A stretch of 64,000 nt of DNA, taken from the NCBI RefSeq assembly GCF_014644315.1, contig NZ_BMKL01000001.1, forward strand, positions 1,685,001 through 1,749,000, written 5' to 3'. This document shows positions 27,074 through 35,006 of this stretch, piece after piece; the first letter of the stretch is position 1, and each line of letters begins with the position of its first letter. Under the pieces are notes generated by a model. That model did not search any database. It saw only the letters and a list, made by a program, of their open reading frames with translations, and was not told the origin of the DNA. The stretch comes from Tsuneonella deserti (GTDB taxonomy: Bacteria > Pseudomonadota > Alphaproteobacteria > Sphingomonadales > Sphingomonadaceae). A program made the translations under genes and the position numbers.

Positions 27074-27486
27074 TTCGCGGCCTTGCTCGCTGGTTTCTCG
27101 GGACCGCGTATCTCGCAGCGGGAGCGCTGCACCTCGCCAAACCCGCACCTTTCGTGAAGATTGTTCCCGAGTGGGTGCCGTCACCCGAAACAGTTGTCGC
27201 ACTGACCGGGATCGCCGAACTGCTTGGGGCCGCTGCGCTGCTCCAAATCTGGTCCAAAGACCTGCGCCAGGCCGCGGCATGGGGGCTGGCGCTATACGCG
27301 CTGTGCGTCTGGCCGGCGAACTTCCACCACATGGTGCTCGACATGGCGCGGGCGGATCATGGCCTGGGCCTGGGCTATCACGTGCCCCGGCTGCTTGCGC
27401 AGCCGCTGATCGTCTGGCTGGCGCTGTGGGCGGGCGAAGCGACCGACTGGCCGCTCGCCCGCCGGGCCCGAAGCCCCGCCGGATAA
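27055..27486 (+). CDS. DoxX-like membrane protein
   Basis: Four-helix integral membrane protein of up to 143 residues of the DoxX/DUF-type family (WFLGTAYLAAGALHLAKPAPF, GIAELLGAAALL, FHHMVLDMA). Start is uncertain: a GTG at 27055 inside the upstream gene or a TTG at 27070 that overlaps its stop as TTGA. Members have been tied loosely to redox or respiratory functions. It is coupled to the PPOX-like gene. Confidence 0.75.
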   Translation: MERGPLIRGLARWFLGTAYLAAGALHLAKPAPFVKIVPEWVPSPETVVALTGIAELLGAAALLQIWSKDLRQAAAWGLALYALCVWPANFHHMVLDMARADHGLGLGYHVPRLLAQPLIVWLALWAGEATDWPLARRARSPAG

Positions 27487-27507
27487 TCCGGCGAGGCTCC
27501 GCGGCAA

Positions 27508-27759
27508 TCAGCTCATGTGCTTGGAAACGGCACCGGTCATCTTGAACATCGAGATCTGGTCCTTGCCGGTGACCTTGCCCAGCGTCTCGTCCGGGTTGAT
27601 CATGCGCTTGTCGGCGGTGTCCTGCAGGCCGTTCTTCTTGATGTAGTCCCACACCTTCGAAGTCACCTGGGCGCGGGTCAGCGGACCCTTGCCGCAGACC
27701 GCCTCGAGATCGGGGGTCAGGTTGACGGGCTTCTGCAGTGCATTGTTCTTGCCAGCCAT
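27508..27759 (-). CDS. SWIB/MDM2 domain protein
   Basis: The 83-residue protein is one SWIB domain: NALQKPVNLTPDLEAVCGKGPLTRAQVTSKVWDYIKKNGLQD with the C-terminal DQISMFKMTGAVSKHM. SWIB domains are known from eukaryotic chromatin remodelers and from chlamydial DNA-topology proteins; in alphaproteobacteria stand-alone copies occur, and DNA binding is assumed but little studied. A GGACC-type leader with AAAGGACC precedes the ATG. Confidence 0.9.
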   Translation of the reverse strand: MAGKNNALQKPVNLTPDLEAVCGKGPLTRAQVTSKVWDYIKKNGLQDTADKRMINPDETLGKVTGKDQISMFKMTGAVSKHMS

Positions 27760-28061
27760 GATTTAGGTCCTTTCCTGCTAGGCTATGCGAATAAGCTAGT
27801 CGAACAGGGAACCGCCGTTCCACCTGTACCGCCGCTGGCGGCAGGCAGGTGTAAAGCGCCCTCTTCCGCCGGCGAGCCTAGGCGCAAGCTCGGGCAACGG
27901 CGAGGGGCAGTTCGCCCCGAGGACAAGTTTTCGACAGGCGCGACGGTGGTTTGTCGCTATTTCGGTTCGGAAATACGCTGATTTGGCACTATCATCCGGC
28001 TTTGGTGGGAAGAATCGCGTCCGGCAATCGAGCCGGCGGGCGATTCCGGGGACTGAACAGC
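27760..28061. other. 302-base intergenic region with an imperfect hairpin
   Basis: This is the divergent gap between the SWIB gene and the S41 lipoprotein gene. It holds an imperfect hairpin at 27821-27851 (outer arms CACCTG and CAGGTG, inner arms CCGCC and GGCGG). No gene, tRNA or clear promoter pair was recognised; weakly coding frames here lack family similarity. Confidence 0.5.
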
Positions 28062-29495
28062 ATGGGCATGGGTCGCACTTCGCTCGCAATCGCATTGGCT
28101 GGAACGCTCGCTGCCTGCGGTGGCGGCGGCGGCGGGGGCAACTCGGGCGGGTCCATCGGGGGAGGAACCGCGCCCACTCCGACAGCGACAACCGCGTCCT
28201 GCTCGCTGTCCGCCCGGCAGGATTTCGCCAAGTCGGTGATCGATGAGTGGTACCTCTTCCCGGACCTGGTCAACAACTCGGTCAACAAGGCGAATTACAG
28301 CACGGTCCAGGCCTACATCGATGCGCTGGTTGCCCCGGCTCGCGCCCAGGCGAAGGATCGCTATTTCACCTACATCACCTCGATCGCCGACGAGGAAGCG
28401 TTCTATGGTTCCGGATCGAGCGCCGGTTTCGGCTTTCGCCTGAGCTACGACACCGGGCAAAACCGGGTGTTCGTGGTGGAGACGTTCGAAGGCACCTCCG
28501 CCCTCGCCGCGGGGATCGATCGCGGGGCGGAAATCATCGCCATCGGCACCTCGTCAAGCAACCTGCAGACCGTCGCATCCCTGATGCAGAACGGCGGAGC
28601 GCAAGCGGTCGTCAACGCACTCGGACCTTCGAGCGTGGGCACCACTCGGGTCCTCAGGATCAGCCGGGCCGGAGTGGTGAGCGACATCCTCCTATCCAAG
28701 ACCGAGTACTCGCTCGATCCGGTGTCGGACCGTTACGGCGCGCGCATAATCGACGATGGGGGCAAGAAGGTCGGCTACATCAACCTGCGGACTTTCATCG
28801 ACACCGCCGAGAGCGACCTGCGCGACGCCATCGCCGGGTTCAAGGCGCAGGGCGTGACCGAGGTGATCGTCGACTTGCGCTACAACGGTGGAGGCCTTGT
28901 CCGCGTGTCCGAGCTGTTCGGGGACCTGCTGGGCGCAGACAAGGTCGGCAAGGTGTTCAGCTACACGACCTTCCGCGACAGCAAGGCAGCCAACAATTCC
29001 ACCAGGACCTTTGCGGCGCAGCCTCAGGCTATAGCCGCAACCAAGATCGCATTTATCGGCTTTTCCGGCACCGCTTCAGCGAGCGAATTGCTGGCCAATT
29101 CCTTCATTCCCTACCTGGGTGCCAACACCGCGCTCATCGGCTCGAATACCTACGGGAAGCCGGTCGGCCAGATCGCGCTCGACAAGCCCGAGTGCGACGA
29201 CCGGATGCGCGTTGTCGCGTTCCGCACCGAAAATGCCAATCACCAGGGGGACTATTACACCGGCCTGGCCAGCGTTTTCCCCAATACCTGCGCCGCGCCC
29301 GACGATCTGACGCACCAACTGGGAGATCCGGACGAAGGGGCGATCAAGGCCGCGCTGGACTTCCTTGCGGGACGGGCATGTTCCGCCACCACGTCCGCCG
29401 AGGGCCAGCGTGCGTTGTCGGTCGCGCCGAAACGGGAACTGATCCGGCCGCAGGACGCAAACACCGGCGAGCGTGAGGCGCCGGGCCGGTTCTAG
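28062..29495 (+). CDS. S41-family peptidase lipoprotein
   Basis: Lipoprotein signal with lipobox LAAC and a poly-Gly linker, then a tail-specific-protease-like protein of 477 residues in all. A PDZ-like segment follows (SGFGFRLSYD-type, GTSALAAGIDRGAEIIAIG), and the S41 core has the Ser site GTASASELLANS and the Lys region NTYGKPVGQ, matching the Ser-Lys dyad of CtpA-like enzymes. It probably acts in the periplasm or at the outer membrane. ATG 28062 is used; ATG 28068 is equally possible. Confidence 0.88.
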   Translation: MGMGRTSLAIALAGTLAACGGGGGGGNSGGSIGGGTAPTPTATTASCSLSARQDFAKSVIDEWYLFPDLVNNSVNKANYSTVQAYIDALVAPARAQAKDRYFTYITSIADEEAFYGSGSSAGFGFRLSYDTGQNRVFVVETFEGTSALAAGIDRGAEIIAIGTSSSNLQTVASLMQNGGAQAVVNALGPSSVGTTRVLRISRAGVVSDILLSKTEYSLDPVSDRYGARIIDDGGKKVGYINLRTFIDTAESDLRDAIAGFKAQGVTEVIVDLRYNGGGLVRVSELFGDLLGADKVGKVFSYTTFRDSKAANNSTRTFAAQPQAIAATKIAFIGFSGTASASELLANSFIPYLGANTALIGSNTYGKPVGQIALDKPECDDRMRVVAFRTENANHQGDYYTGLASVFPNTCAAPDDLTHQLGDPDEGAIKAALDFLAGRACSATTSAEGQRALSVAPKRELIRPQDANTGEREAPGRF

Positions 29496-30100
29496 GCCTG
29501 GGCTTGCGGTTCCGCCGGGCGTGCGAGCGAGCTGACTAGAAGCTGCTCCGCCCGGTCGCGGGCCGACGTCTCGGGCAAGCCGAGCGAACGGGCGAGCGCG
29601 CGGCCCATCAGGGCGTCACCCAAGGCGAGAAGCACCAGGGTCAACGTATCTTCGTGCAGCCGGCGTGGGCTTTGCCCGTGCGAGGCTTCGTCGGGAGCAA
29701 TCTCGTCCACCAGCTGATGGATCGTCTCGACAATTGGGTCGAGCGCGTCCTCGTTGCCACTGACCAGCATCCAGCTCGCCAGCGCACCCGCCCCTTCGCG
29801 GTCGAAAGCATCGAAAGTCAGGTCCACCACCTCGCGCGGCGAACCCAGCCCCGCCCGGCTGGCGCGCACCGCGTCCTTGATCGTCTCGCAGACGGTCTCA
29901 GCCAGGTGCTTGGCCAGCGCCTTCTGCAATCCGGACGCCGATCCGAAGTGGTGCAGCAGGTTTGCATGCGTCCGCCCGATCCGCGCAGCGACAGCCTTGA
30001 GAGTAACAGACTGCGGCCCGGTCTCGATCAGCAGGATGCGCGCGGCCACCAGAGCAGCGGTGCGCGATTCTTCAGGGCTCAGACGCTTGCGAGTGTTCAT
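29492..30100 (-). CDS. TetR-family transcriptional regulator
   Basis: The 202-residue protein starts at the ATG 30100. The HTH is at about residues 28-47 (SVTLKAVAARIGRTHANLLHHFG), typical of TetR repressors, with a variable C-terminal ligand domain. It diverges from the predicted hydrolase at 30208; the palindrome at 30152-30165 between them is the likely operator. The ligand is unknown. Its stop lies four bases inside the end of the convergent S41 gene. Confidence 0.9.
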   Translation of the reverse strand: MNTRKRLSPEESRTAALVAARILLIETGPQSVTLKAVAARIGRTHANLLHHFGSASGLQKALAKHLAETVCETIKDAVRASRAGLGSPREVVDLTFDAFDREGAGALASWMLVSGNEDALDPIVETIHQLVDEIAPDEASHGQSPRRLHEDTLTLVLLALGDALMGRALARSLGLPETSARDRAEQLLVSSLARPAEPQAQA

Positions 30101-30151
30101 TGAGAACCGCTGCCTAAAGCGCGAGCCCACGCAGGGCAATCGGTTCCTTAT

Positions 30152-30165
30152 TGACATTAGTGTCA
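30152..30165. promoter_or_regulatory. Palindromic operator overlapping a TTGACA box
   Basis: TGACA-TTAG-TGTCA is a perfect inverted repeat placed midway between the divergent tetR-family gene and the predicted hydrolase gene. It overlaps TTGACA (30151-30156), a perfect -35 box for the plus strand, with CATTTT 17 bases later as a poor -10. A repressor bound here would block that promoter. Assignment to the adjacent TetR protein is inference from position. Confidence 0.7.
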
Positions 30166-30207
30166 GTAACGCGCATTTTCCATTGCAACACGAAGGAGTC
30201 CGATCTC

Positions 30208-31080
30208 TTGAACGCGCCCGCAAAATTCGATCTTCCCTCTCCCACCGCCACGCCTGATGATCTTGATATCGTCGTGCGCGACCGGCGCTTTTTGCGCGGC
30301 GCCGCCGCCAAGCGCTGGTGGCTCGGCGGCGATCCCGTCGCGACCGCGTGGTTCAATGCGCTGAGTGCGACGTTCCCCCGCGGCGAGGCGTTCTTCATCG
30401 AATCGGTGAAGGCCTTCCGCGAAGGCGCAAGCCCCCGGCTGGAACGCGAAATCCGTGCTTTCGTGAAGCAGGAGATCAACCACACCCGCGAGCATATCGT
30501 GCTCAACAAGCTGGCGGAGGCGAGCGGGTATGACGTGAGCTTCATCGACCGGCGGGTTGGCGAGATGCTCGCATTGACCAAGGGACGCCCGCCGATCCTC
30601 AACCTCGCCGCCACGATGGCGCTCGAGCATTTCACGGCGATGCTGGGCCAGCAGTTGCTTAAGAATCCGGCGCACCTGGCCGGAGCGGAAGGCGATCTGG
30701 GAGATATCTGGCGCTGGCACTCGATCGAGGAGATCGAGCACAAGGGCGTAGCCTACGACACGTGGCTCCACGCGACGCGCGACTGGTCCCGCTGGCGGCG
30801 CTGGAAGGTCAAGAGCCTCATGATGACGGTGGTGACCCGCCGGTTCATCTTCAACCGTGTGACGGACGTGCAGGACCTCCTCGCGCAGGACGGTCTGACC
30901 GGCTGGAAATGGAAGGCAAGGATCTGGGCCTACCTGCTGGTCCGGCCCGGTTTCCTCACCCGCATCGCGGGGCAATGGCTGGCGTTCTTCCTGCCGGGCT
31001 TCCATCCTTGGAACCACGACGACCGCGACCTGATCGCCAAGCACGAGGGCGAATTCGCCGACGCGCTACTGCCGGCCTGA
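30208..31080 (+). CDS. Predicted metal-dependent hydrolase (PF10118 type)
   Basis: From a TTG at 30208, with AAGGAG nine bases upstream, the protein has 290 residues. It contains repeated acid/His pairs consistent with a di-metal helical bundle: FVKQEINHTREH, ALEHFTAML and SIEEIEHKGVAYD. Annotated relatives are 'predicted metal-dependent hydrolases' of unknown reaction. The gene begins downstream of the TetR operator, so it is probably the regulator's target. A frame beginning at 30151 would start in the operator and is unlikely. Confidence 0.8.
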   Translation: MNAPAKFDLPSPTATPDDLDIVVRDRRFLRGAAAKRWWLGGDPVATAWFNALSATFPRGEAFFIESVKAFREGASPRLEREIRAFVKQEINHTREHIVLNKLAEASGYDVSFIDRRVGEMLALTKGRPPILNLAATMALEHFTAMLGQQLLKNPAHLAGAEGDLGDIWRWHSIEEIEHKGVAYDTWLHATRDWSRWRRWKVKSLMMTVVTRRFIFNRVTDVQDLLAQDGLTGWKWKARIWAYLLVRPGFLTRIAGQWLAFFLPGFHPWNHDDRDLIAKHEGEFADALLPA

Positions 31081-31098
31081 AGCGGCTCCAACGAAATG

Positions 31099-31140
31099 AA
31101 AGCGCCGCCCCGGATCTGACGGAGCGGCGCTTTTCTTTTT
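31099..31140. terminator. Bidirectional rho-independent terminator
   Basis: GCGCCGC (31102-31108) pairs with GCGGCGC (31124-31130), flanked by AAA on the left and TTTTCTTTTT on the right. It ends the plus-strand hydrolase transcript and, read in reverse, has a short AAA-derived T tract for the GNAT gene on the minus strand. It is the clearest factor-independent terminator I found here. Confidence 0.85.
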
Positions 31141-31676
31141 CAGGCGGCGGCCTGCGTTGGGGCCACGGAAGCGGCATCGAGATCGATGGAGTATTCGGCA
31201 GCAACGGCTTCGCTGCCGCGCGCGCAGCTGAACCGCGGACAGACCTTTCCGGTGGCGACGAAGCCGAGCTTGCGAAGCACGCGCCCCGAAGCCGGGTTGT
31301 CCAGAAAGTGCCCCGCGCTCAGCCGCCGGTGGCCGATCAACCTGGCGATCTCGAGCACCCCGCCGCCAGCTTCGGTCGCATAGCCGAGGCCCCAGAACGG
31401 ACGCGCGATCCAGTAACCGAGCTCCGCATCGCCGTCGCGGTCTCCCAGTCCCGCGCAGCCAATCGCGCGACCGTCTTCCGGCCGGATCAAGAGAAAGCTG
31501 GGGTAGCCCAGGTCTTGCCCACGTGAAACGAACGCCCGCGCCTCTTCGGGCCCATAGGGCCACGGCACCCGGGCGAGATTGCGCACGACGTCTTCGTCCG
31601 CGATTCCGCCAAGCACGGCCTCCCAGTCCTCGGGCCATGCCGGCCGCAGGAACAGCCTCTTCGTACGATGGAACAC
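31140..31676 (-). CDS. GNAT-family N-acetyltransferase
   Basis: GNAT of 178 residues of the RimJ/RimL-like type: TKRLFLRPAWPEDWEA start, ELGYWIARPFWGLGYATEAG acetyl-CoA loop region, and NPASGRVLRKLGF. I start it at the GTG 31676, which is preceded by GGAGGAG at good spacing; the frame extends to 31820 without similarity. The acceptor is unknown. Confidence 0.85.
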   Translation of the reverse strand: MFHRTKRLFLRPAWPEDWEAVLGGIADEDVVRNLARVPWPYGPEEARAFVSRGQDLGYPSFLLIRPEDGRAIGCAGLGDRDGDAELGYWIARPFWGLGYATEAGGGVLEIARLIGHRRLSAGHFLDNPASGRVLRKLGFVATGKVCPRFSCARGSEAVAAEYSIDLDAASVAPTQAAA

Positions 31677-31894
31677 GATCGCCTTCTCCTCCGGCCCTGC
31701 GGCGCCCGCTACGGCATCCGCGTGACACTCTCGTTGCGGCGCCTCTGCGCGGGCACCTGTTGCACGAGGGAGATACGACAAGAGGGAGACGAGCCTCCCG
31801 ATTGCTCGGGCTGGCCCCATCTCCCTCTACGAGCCGGAACTGAAGTCCCGGCGGGGGGCCATCCCGTGGACGGCCCCGTTATCGGTCCGTCCGG
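31677..31894. other. Non-coding gap between GNAT and rpmA
   Basis: No gene or tRNA recognised. It contains two GC inverted repeats, CCGGAAC/GTCCCGG near 31834 and GGGGCC/GGCCCC near 31855-31877, which lie downstream of rpmA on the minus strand and could help end that transcript, although no T tract follows them. Confidence 0.4.
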
Positions 31895-32164
31895 TTATTC
31901 CGCGGCTTGGGCCATCATGTCGACCGACACGTATTTGCGGCCGAGCTTGCCCGAGTGGAATCGCACGCGTCCTTCGGTCAGCGCGAAGAGCGTGTGATCC
32001 TTGCCCATGCCGACGCCGGTGCCGGGATAGAACTTGGTCCCGCGCTGGCGCACGATGATGTTGCCCGGAATCACTTCCTGGCTGCCGAACTTCTTGACGC
32101 CGAGGCGACGGCCCGCGGAATCGCGGCCATTGCGGGACGAACCGCCTGCTTTCTTATGTGCCAT
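31895..32164 (-). CDS. rpmA: 50S ribosomal protein L27
   Basis: L27 of 89 residues: [27 protein letters not shown] is the conserved start whose N-terminus reaches the peptidyl transferase centre. It lies 15 bases after rplU in the usual rplU-rpmA unit. There is no N-terminal extension of the type cleaved by Prp in Firmicutes. Confidence 0.98.
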   Translation of the reverse strand: MAHKKAGGSSRNGRDSAGRRLGVKKFGSQEVIPGNIIVRQRGTKFYPGTGVGMGKDHTLFALTEGRVRFHSGKLGRKYVSVDMMAQAAE

Positions 32165-32179
32165 TGTTTCGTCCTACTC

Positions 32180-32707
32180 TTATTCGCTGTCGGTCTTCGG
32201 AGCGGCGGCCTTCTTGGCAGCCGGCTTCTTCTTGGCAGGAGCGTCGACCATGCCGTCGCCCGCAGTGCCGGTGTCCTTCATCGGCGCTTCGGCCTTCGGC
32301 TTGGCAGCCTTCTTGGTGTCGACACCCTTGGCCGGCTCGTCGGCCTGCGCGGAATGATCGGCCTTGGGAGCGGCTTCCGCCTTCGCGGCAGACTTCGGCG
32401 CGGCCTTCGAATCGCCGACCGAGACGATGCGCAGCAAGGTCATCTGCTGGCGGTGACCGGCCTTGCGGCGGTAGTTGTGCCGGCGGCGCTTCTTGAAGAC
32501 GACGACCTTTTCGCTCTTCGCCTGGGCGATGATTTCGGCCGAGACGACGACCTTGGCCGCATCGGCCAGGTTCTCACCTTCACCGGCGACGAGGACGTCA
32601 CCCAGCGTGATGGTTTCACCGGCGTCGCCCGCCAGCTTCTCGACCGCGATCTTGTCTCCGGCGGCAACCCGGTATTGCTTGCCGCCCGTGCGCACTACTG
32701 CGAACAT
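32180..32707 (-). CDS. rplU: 50S ribosomal protein L21 with long C-terminal tail
   Basis: Residues 1 to about 103, from [19 protein letters not shown] to the [14 protein letters not shown] segment, are a normal L21 that binds 23S rRNA. About 72 further residues form a Lys/Ala/Pro-rich low-complexity tail, unlike the roughly 103-residue E. coli protein. The ATG at 32707 is the family start; a frame to 32749 adds unrelated residues. A good promoter lies about 90 bases upstream. Confidence 0.96.
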   Translation of the reverse strand: MFAVVRTGGKQYRVAAGDKIAVEKLAGDAGETITLGDVLVAGEGENLADAAKVVVSAEIIAQAKSEKVVVFKKRRRHNYRRKAGHRQQMTLLRIVSVGDSKAAPKSAAKAEAAPKADHSAQADEPAKGVDTKKAAKPKAEAPMKDTGTAGDGMVDAPAKKKPAAKKAAAPKTDSE

Positions 32708-32794
32708 GGTAGGTTCACTTCCACTTATGTGTGTGGCCGCCCATGACAAGGCGACGAGACCGGGTAGCCCGCAAAGGCCCCGGAAAGATGAGCG

Positions 32795-32823
32795 CCGTTA
32801 AGGGAAAGACTGGGCCAAGTCAA
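32795..32823 (-). promoter_or_regulatory. Sigma-70-like promoter of rplU-rpmA
   Basis: On the minus strand TTGACT (32823-32818) and TAACGG (32800-32795) are separated by exactly 17 bases. Transcription would start near 32788 and leave a leader of about 80 bases before rplU, with some GC pairing (CCGGGG...ACCCGG). This is a sequence match only. Confidence 0.6.
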
Positions 32824-32899
32824 CGCCCCGTTCGCCCTCCAGCGCCCGCAAGCGGCAAGCTGGGTTCCCGTTCCCGCCTGCCGTGCTAATGACCTGCGC

Positions 32900-33403
32900 G
32901 TGAGTATCGACCGCCGCCCTTTCGCCATTGCTCTCGCCATGACCGTTTCCGCTTGCGCAAGCTCGGGCGACTATCCCTCGCTCGCCCAGCGACCGGCGGA
33001 GCGCGTGGGGGGGCTTTTCGAACCCGATACGCCAGAAGTGATTCCGTCGCCACCTCCGGCGCCGAGCGCAGACCTTGTGGCGCGCCTGGCACAGCTTCAG
33101 CGGGACGCCGCTTCACTCCATGCGCAGTTCAATGCCGCCGCCCCCGCGGCGACGAGGCTGGCCGGAGCGGCAGGCGGAACCGGCAGCGACAGTTGGGCGA
33201 GCGCCCAGGTCGCGCTCGCCGATCTCGATTCGCTGCGCAGCCGGGTCGCTGTCTCTCTGGCCGAGCTCGATGCATTGTGGGTTGATTCGACGGTGGAGGC
33301 TGGTCCGCGAGACGCGATCGGATCCGCTCGCGACGCCGTGGAGGGGATGGTGCGGCAGGAGGACGAGGTGCTGGCCCGGCTCCGCTCGCGCGTCGGCAGC
33401 TAG
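32900..33403 (+). CDS. Putative lipoprotein of unknown function
   Basis: The 167-residue product begins at a GTG and has a short signal with lipobox VSAC (Cys19 region), a Pro-rich linker and an Ala/Leu-rich helical, possibly coiled-coil, body from about residue 55. No domain is recognised. It is convergent with the folB-linked gene, overlapping it by four bases. Confidence 0.6.
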   Translation: MSIDRRPFAIALAMTVSACASSGDYPSLAQRPAERVGGLFEPDTPEVIPSPPPAPSADLVARLAQLQRDAASLHAQFNAAAPAATRLAGAAGGTGSDSWASAQVALADLDSLRSRVAVSLAELDALWVDSTVEAGPRDAIGSARDAVEGMVRQEDEVLARLRSRVGS

Positions 33404-33735
33404 CCTGGGGGCAGGATACCGTCGCTGAGAGGAAGGTACTGCCCCGTCACTCCCGGTGCCTTTTCCAGATAGGTCAATGCCGATCCGATCGCGTCCTCAT
33501 CGGCGCTTGCGATCAGGTTGACCCTGGCCGGAGCGGACGCCCGGGCAAGATCGCGAACCGCCGATCGCCGCCAGTCGGAATGGTCATACCGGGCAGGCGG
33601 CATCACGATGGTAAGCGAGGCCTGGGGCTCCTCCAGAATCGCGCGCACTTTCGCCGACCAATGGCGATAGAAAACGGCCGCGGCCTCGATCGCACGTTCA
33701 GGCAGCGCGTCGATCCGCAGGACCGCGTGACCCAT
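33400..33735 (-). CDS. Small SDR-like C-terminal domain protein coupled to folB
   Basis: The 111-residue protein resembles the last third of a short-chain dehydrogenase: SAVRDLARASAPARVNLIA, then a TGQYLPLSDG-like end where SDRs have TGQ...DGG. The N-terminal cofactor loop and the Tyr-X-X-X-Lys site are absent. It begins at an ATG sharing a base with the folB stop, so it is translated with folB. It may be a relic of a pteridine reductase (FolM-like) or a small protein with its own role. Confidence 0.55.
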   Translation of the reverse strand: MGHAVLRIDALPERAIEAAAVFYRHWSAKVRAILEEPQASLTIVMPPARYDHSDWRRSAVRDLARASAPARVNLIASADEDAIGSALTYLEKAPGVTGQYLPLSDGILPPG

Positions 33736-34106
33736 CAGCGCCGCTCGCGGGTGAGGGTCATGCCGATCTTCTCACGGCCTTCCGCGATCGCCAGCTTGAC
33801 GATCTTGACCGTCACGGCCTCCACCCGGGGATCGCCCACGAACAGGGTATCGCAGATATGGTCGGCGACCGATTCGATCAGCTTGAAGTGCAGGCCGGGC
33901 GTCAAGGCCTCGGTCGCCGCGAACTTCAGGTCCATGTAATTCTTGCTCGCGGAAAGCGCGGTATCGGGCTCGTAGCGGTAGGCGGGCTTCATCTTCGCAG
34001 CGACCGAGATGCGCAGCGGCTGCGGCTTGCCGGTTTCCTCGGAATAGATGCCGGTGAGCACATCGACTTCGATGTCGTCCACCTGGAGGGTCAGGGAATC
34101 GTCCAT
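33735..34106 (-). CDS. folB: Dihydroneopterin aldolase
   Basis: FolB of 123 residues cleaves dihydroneopterin to 6-hydroxymethyl-dihydropterin in folate synthesis. The fold is visible from VDDIEVDVLTGIYSEETGKPQPLRISV, followed by the KNYMDLKF and FKLIESVADHICDTLF (catalytic Glu-containing) segments and VKIVKLAIAEG with the conserved Lys. It ends in TGATG with the small SDR-like gene. Confidence 0.88.
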   Translation of the reverse strand: MDDSLTLQVDDIEVDVLTGIYSEETGKPQPLRISVAAKMKPAYRYEPDTALSASKNYMDLKFAATEALTPGLHFKLIESVADHICDTLFVGDPRVEAVTVKIVKLAIAEGREKIGMTLTRERR

Positions 34107-34115
34107 CGGCGCCCC

Positions 34116-35006
34116 TTAGCCCGGATTGGACCAGCGCGCGAAGATTGCCGTAGGTAACAAGCGGCCACCCTCGCCTTCCTCACGCACCGCCAGGTCGCCG
34201 TGCTCGATGGTGCCGGGCAGGTCGGCGAACAGCTCGGCCAACAGCCCCGCCAGCGCGAGGCTGCTCATGCGAACGGCATAGACGGTCAGGAACAGGAAGC
34301 GGCTGTCGGCATCGAGCAGGCGGCGGCAATCGGCCACGAGCGGCGCGAGGTTCTCCTCGATGCGCCAGGTCTCGCCATTCGGGCCGCGTCCGAACTTGGG
34401 CGGATCGAGGATAATCCCGTCATAGCGCTTGCCGCGGCGCACCTCGCGCGCCGCGAACTTGGCCGCATCGTCGATCAGCCAGCGGACGGGACGGTCGGAC
34501 ATTTCCGACAGGGCGGCATTCTCGCGCGCCTGGGCCACCGACTTCTTGCTCGCGTCGACGTGCGTGACCGGGCCGCATGCGGACAGCGCGAGCGATCCCA
34601 CGCCGGTATAGCCGAACAGGTTGAGCGTTTGCGCACCCGTCTTTCCCGCCAGTTGGGCTCGCATCCAGCGCCACACAGGCGCCATGTCGGGAAAGAATCC
34701 GAGGTGCCGGAATGGAGTGCACTGGGCGGTGAAGCGCACGTCCTCCCACGCGAGCGGCCAGCCTTCGGCCGGGACGGGTTGCGCGAACTGCCAGCGCCCG
34801 CCGCCATCCTCGTCCGACCCGGGAACGAACTCTCCGTCTGCCGACCAGTCACTCGCGCGCGGGGTCCACATGGCCTGTGGCTCCGGCCTGATGAAGCGAA
34901 AGCGCCCGTAGCGCTCGAGCTTGCGCCCTTCGCCGCTATCGACCAGCCCGTAGTCGGCCCACGGCTCGCCGGCCATGACCAGCGGCTGTTCGCACAATTC
35001 GGCCAT
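34116..35006 (-). CDS. RlmI/RlmK-like class I SAM methyltransferase
   Basis: Class I methyltransferase of 296 residues with SAM-binding TLNLFGYTGVGSLALSA, acidic loop VDASKKSVAQARENA and catalytic-region DGIILDPPKFGRGPNGE. These match the RlmI/RlmK family of 23S rRNA methylases, but the N-terminal PUA domain is short or absent, so the RNA target is uncertain. The ATG shares a base with the thrC stop. Confidence 0.85.
   Translation of the reverse strand: MAELCEQPLVMAGEPWADYGLVDSGEGRKLERYGRFRFIRPEPQAMWTPRASDWSADGEFVPGSDEDGGGRWQFAQPVPAEGWPLAWEDVRFTAQCTPFRHLGFFPDMAPVWRWMRAQLAGKTGAQTLNLFGYTGVGSLALSACGPVTHVDASKKSVAQARENAALSEMSDRPVRWLIDDAAKFAAREVRRGKRYDGIILDPPKFGRGPNGETWRIEENLAPLVADCRRLLDADSRFLFLTVYAVRMSSLALAGLLAELFADLPGTIEHGDLAVREEGEGGRLLPTAIFARWSNPG

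Noticed and set aside
31677..31894. tRNA or small RNA in the gap before rpmA
   Set aside because: Two short GC stems exist but no cloverleaf, TTCGA arm or promoter-terminator pair.
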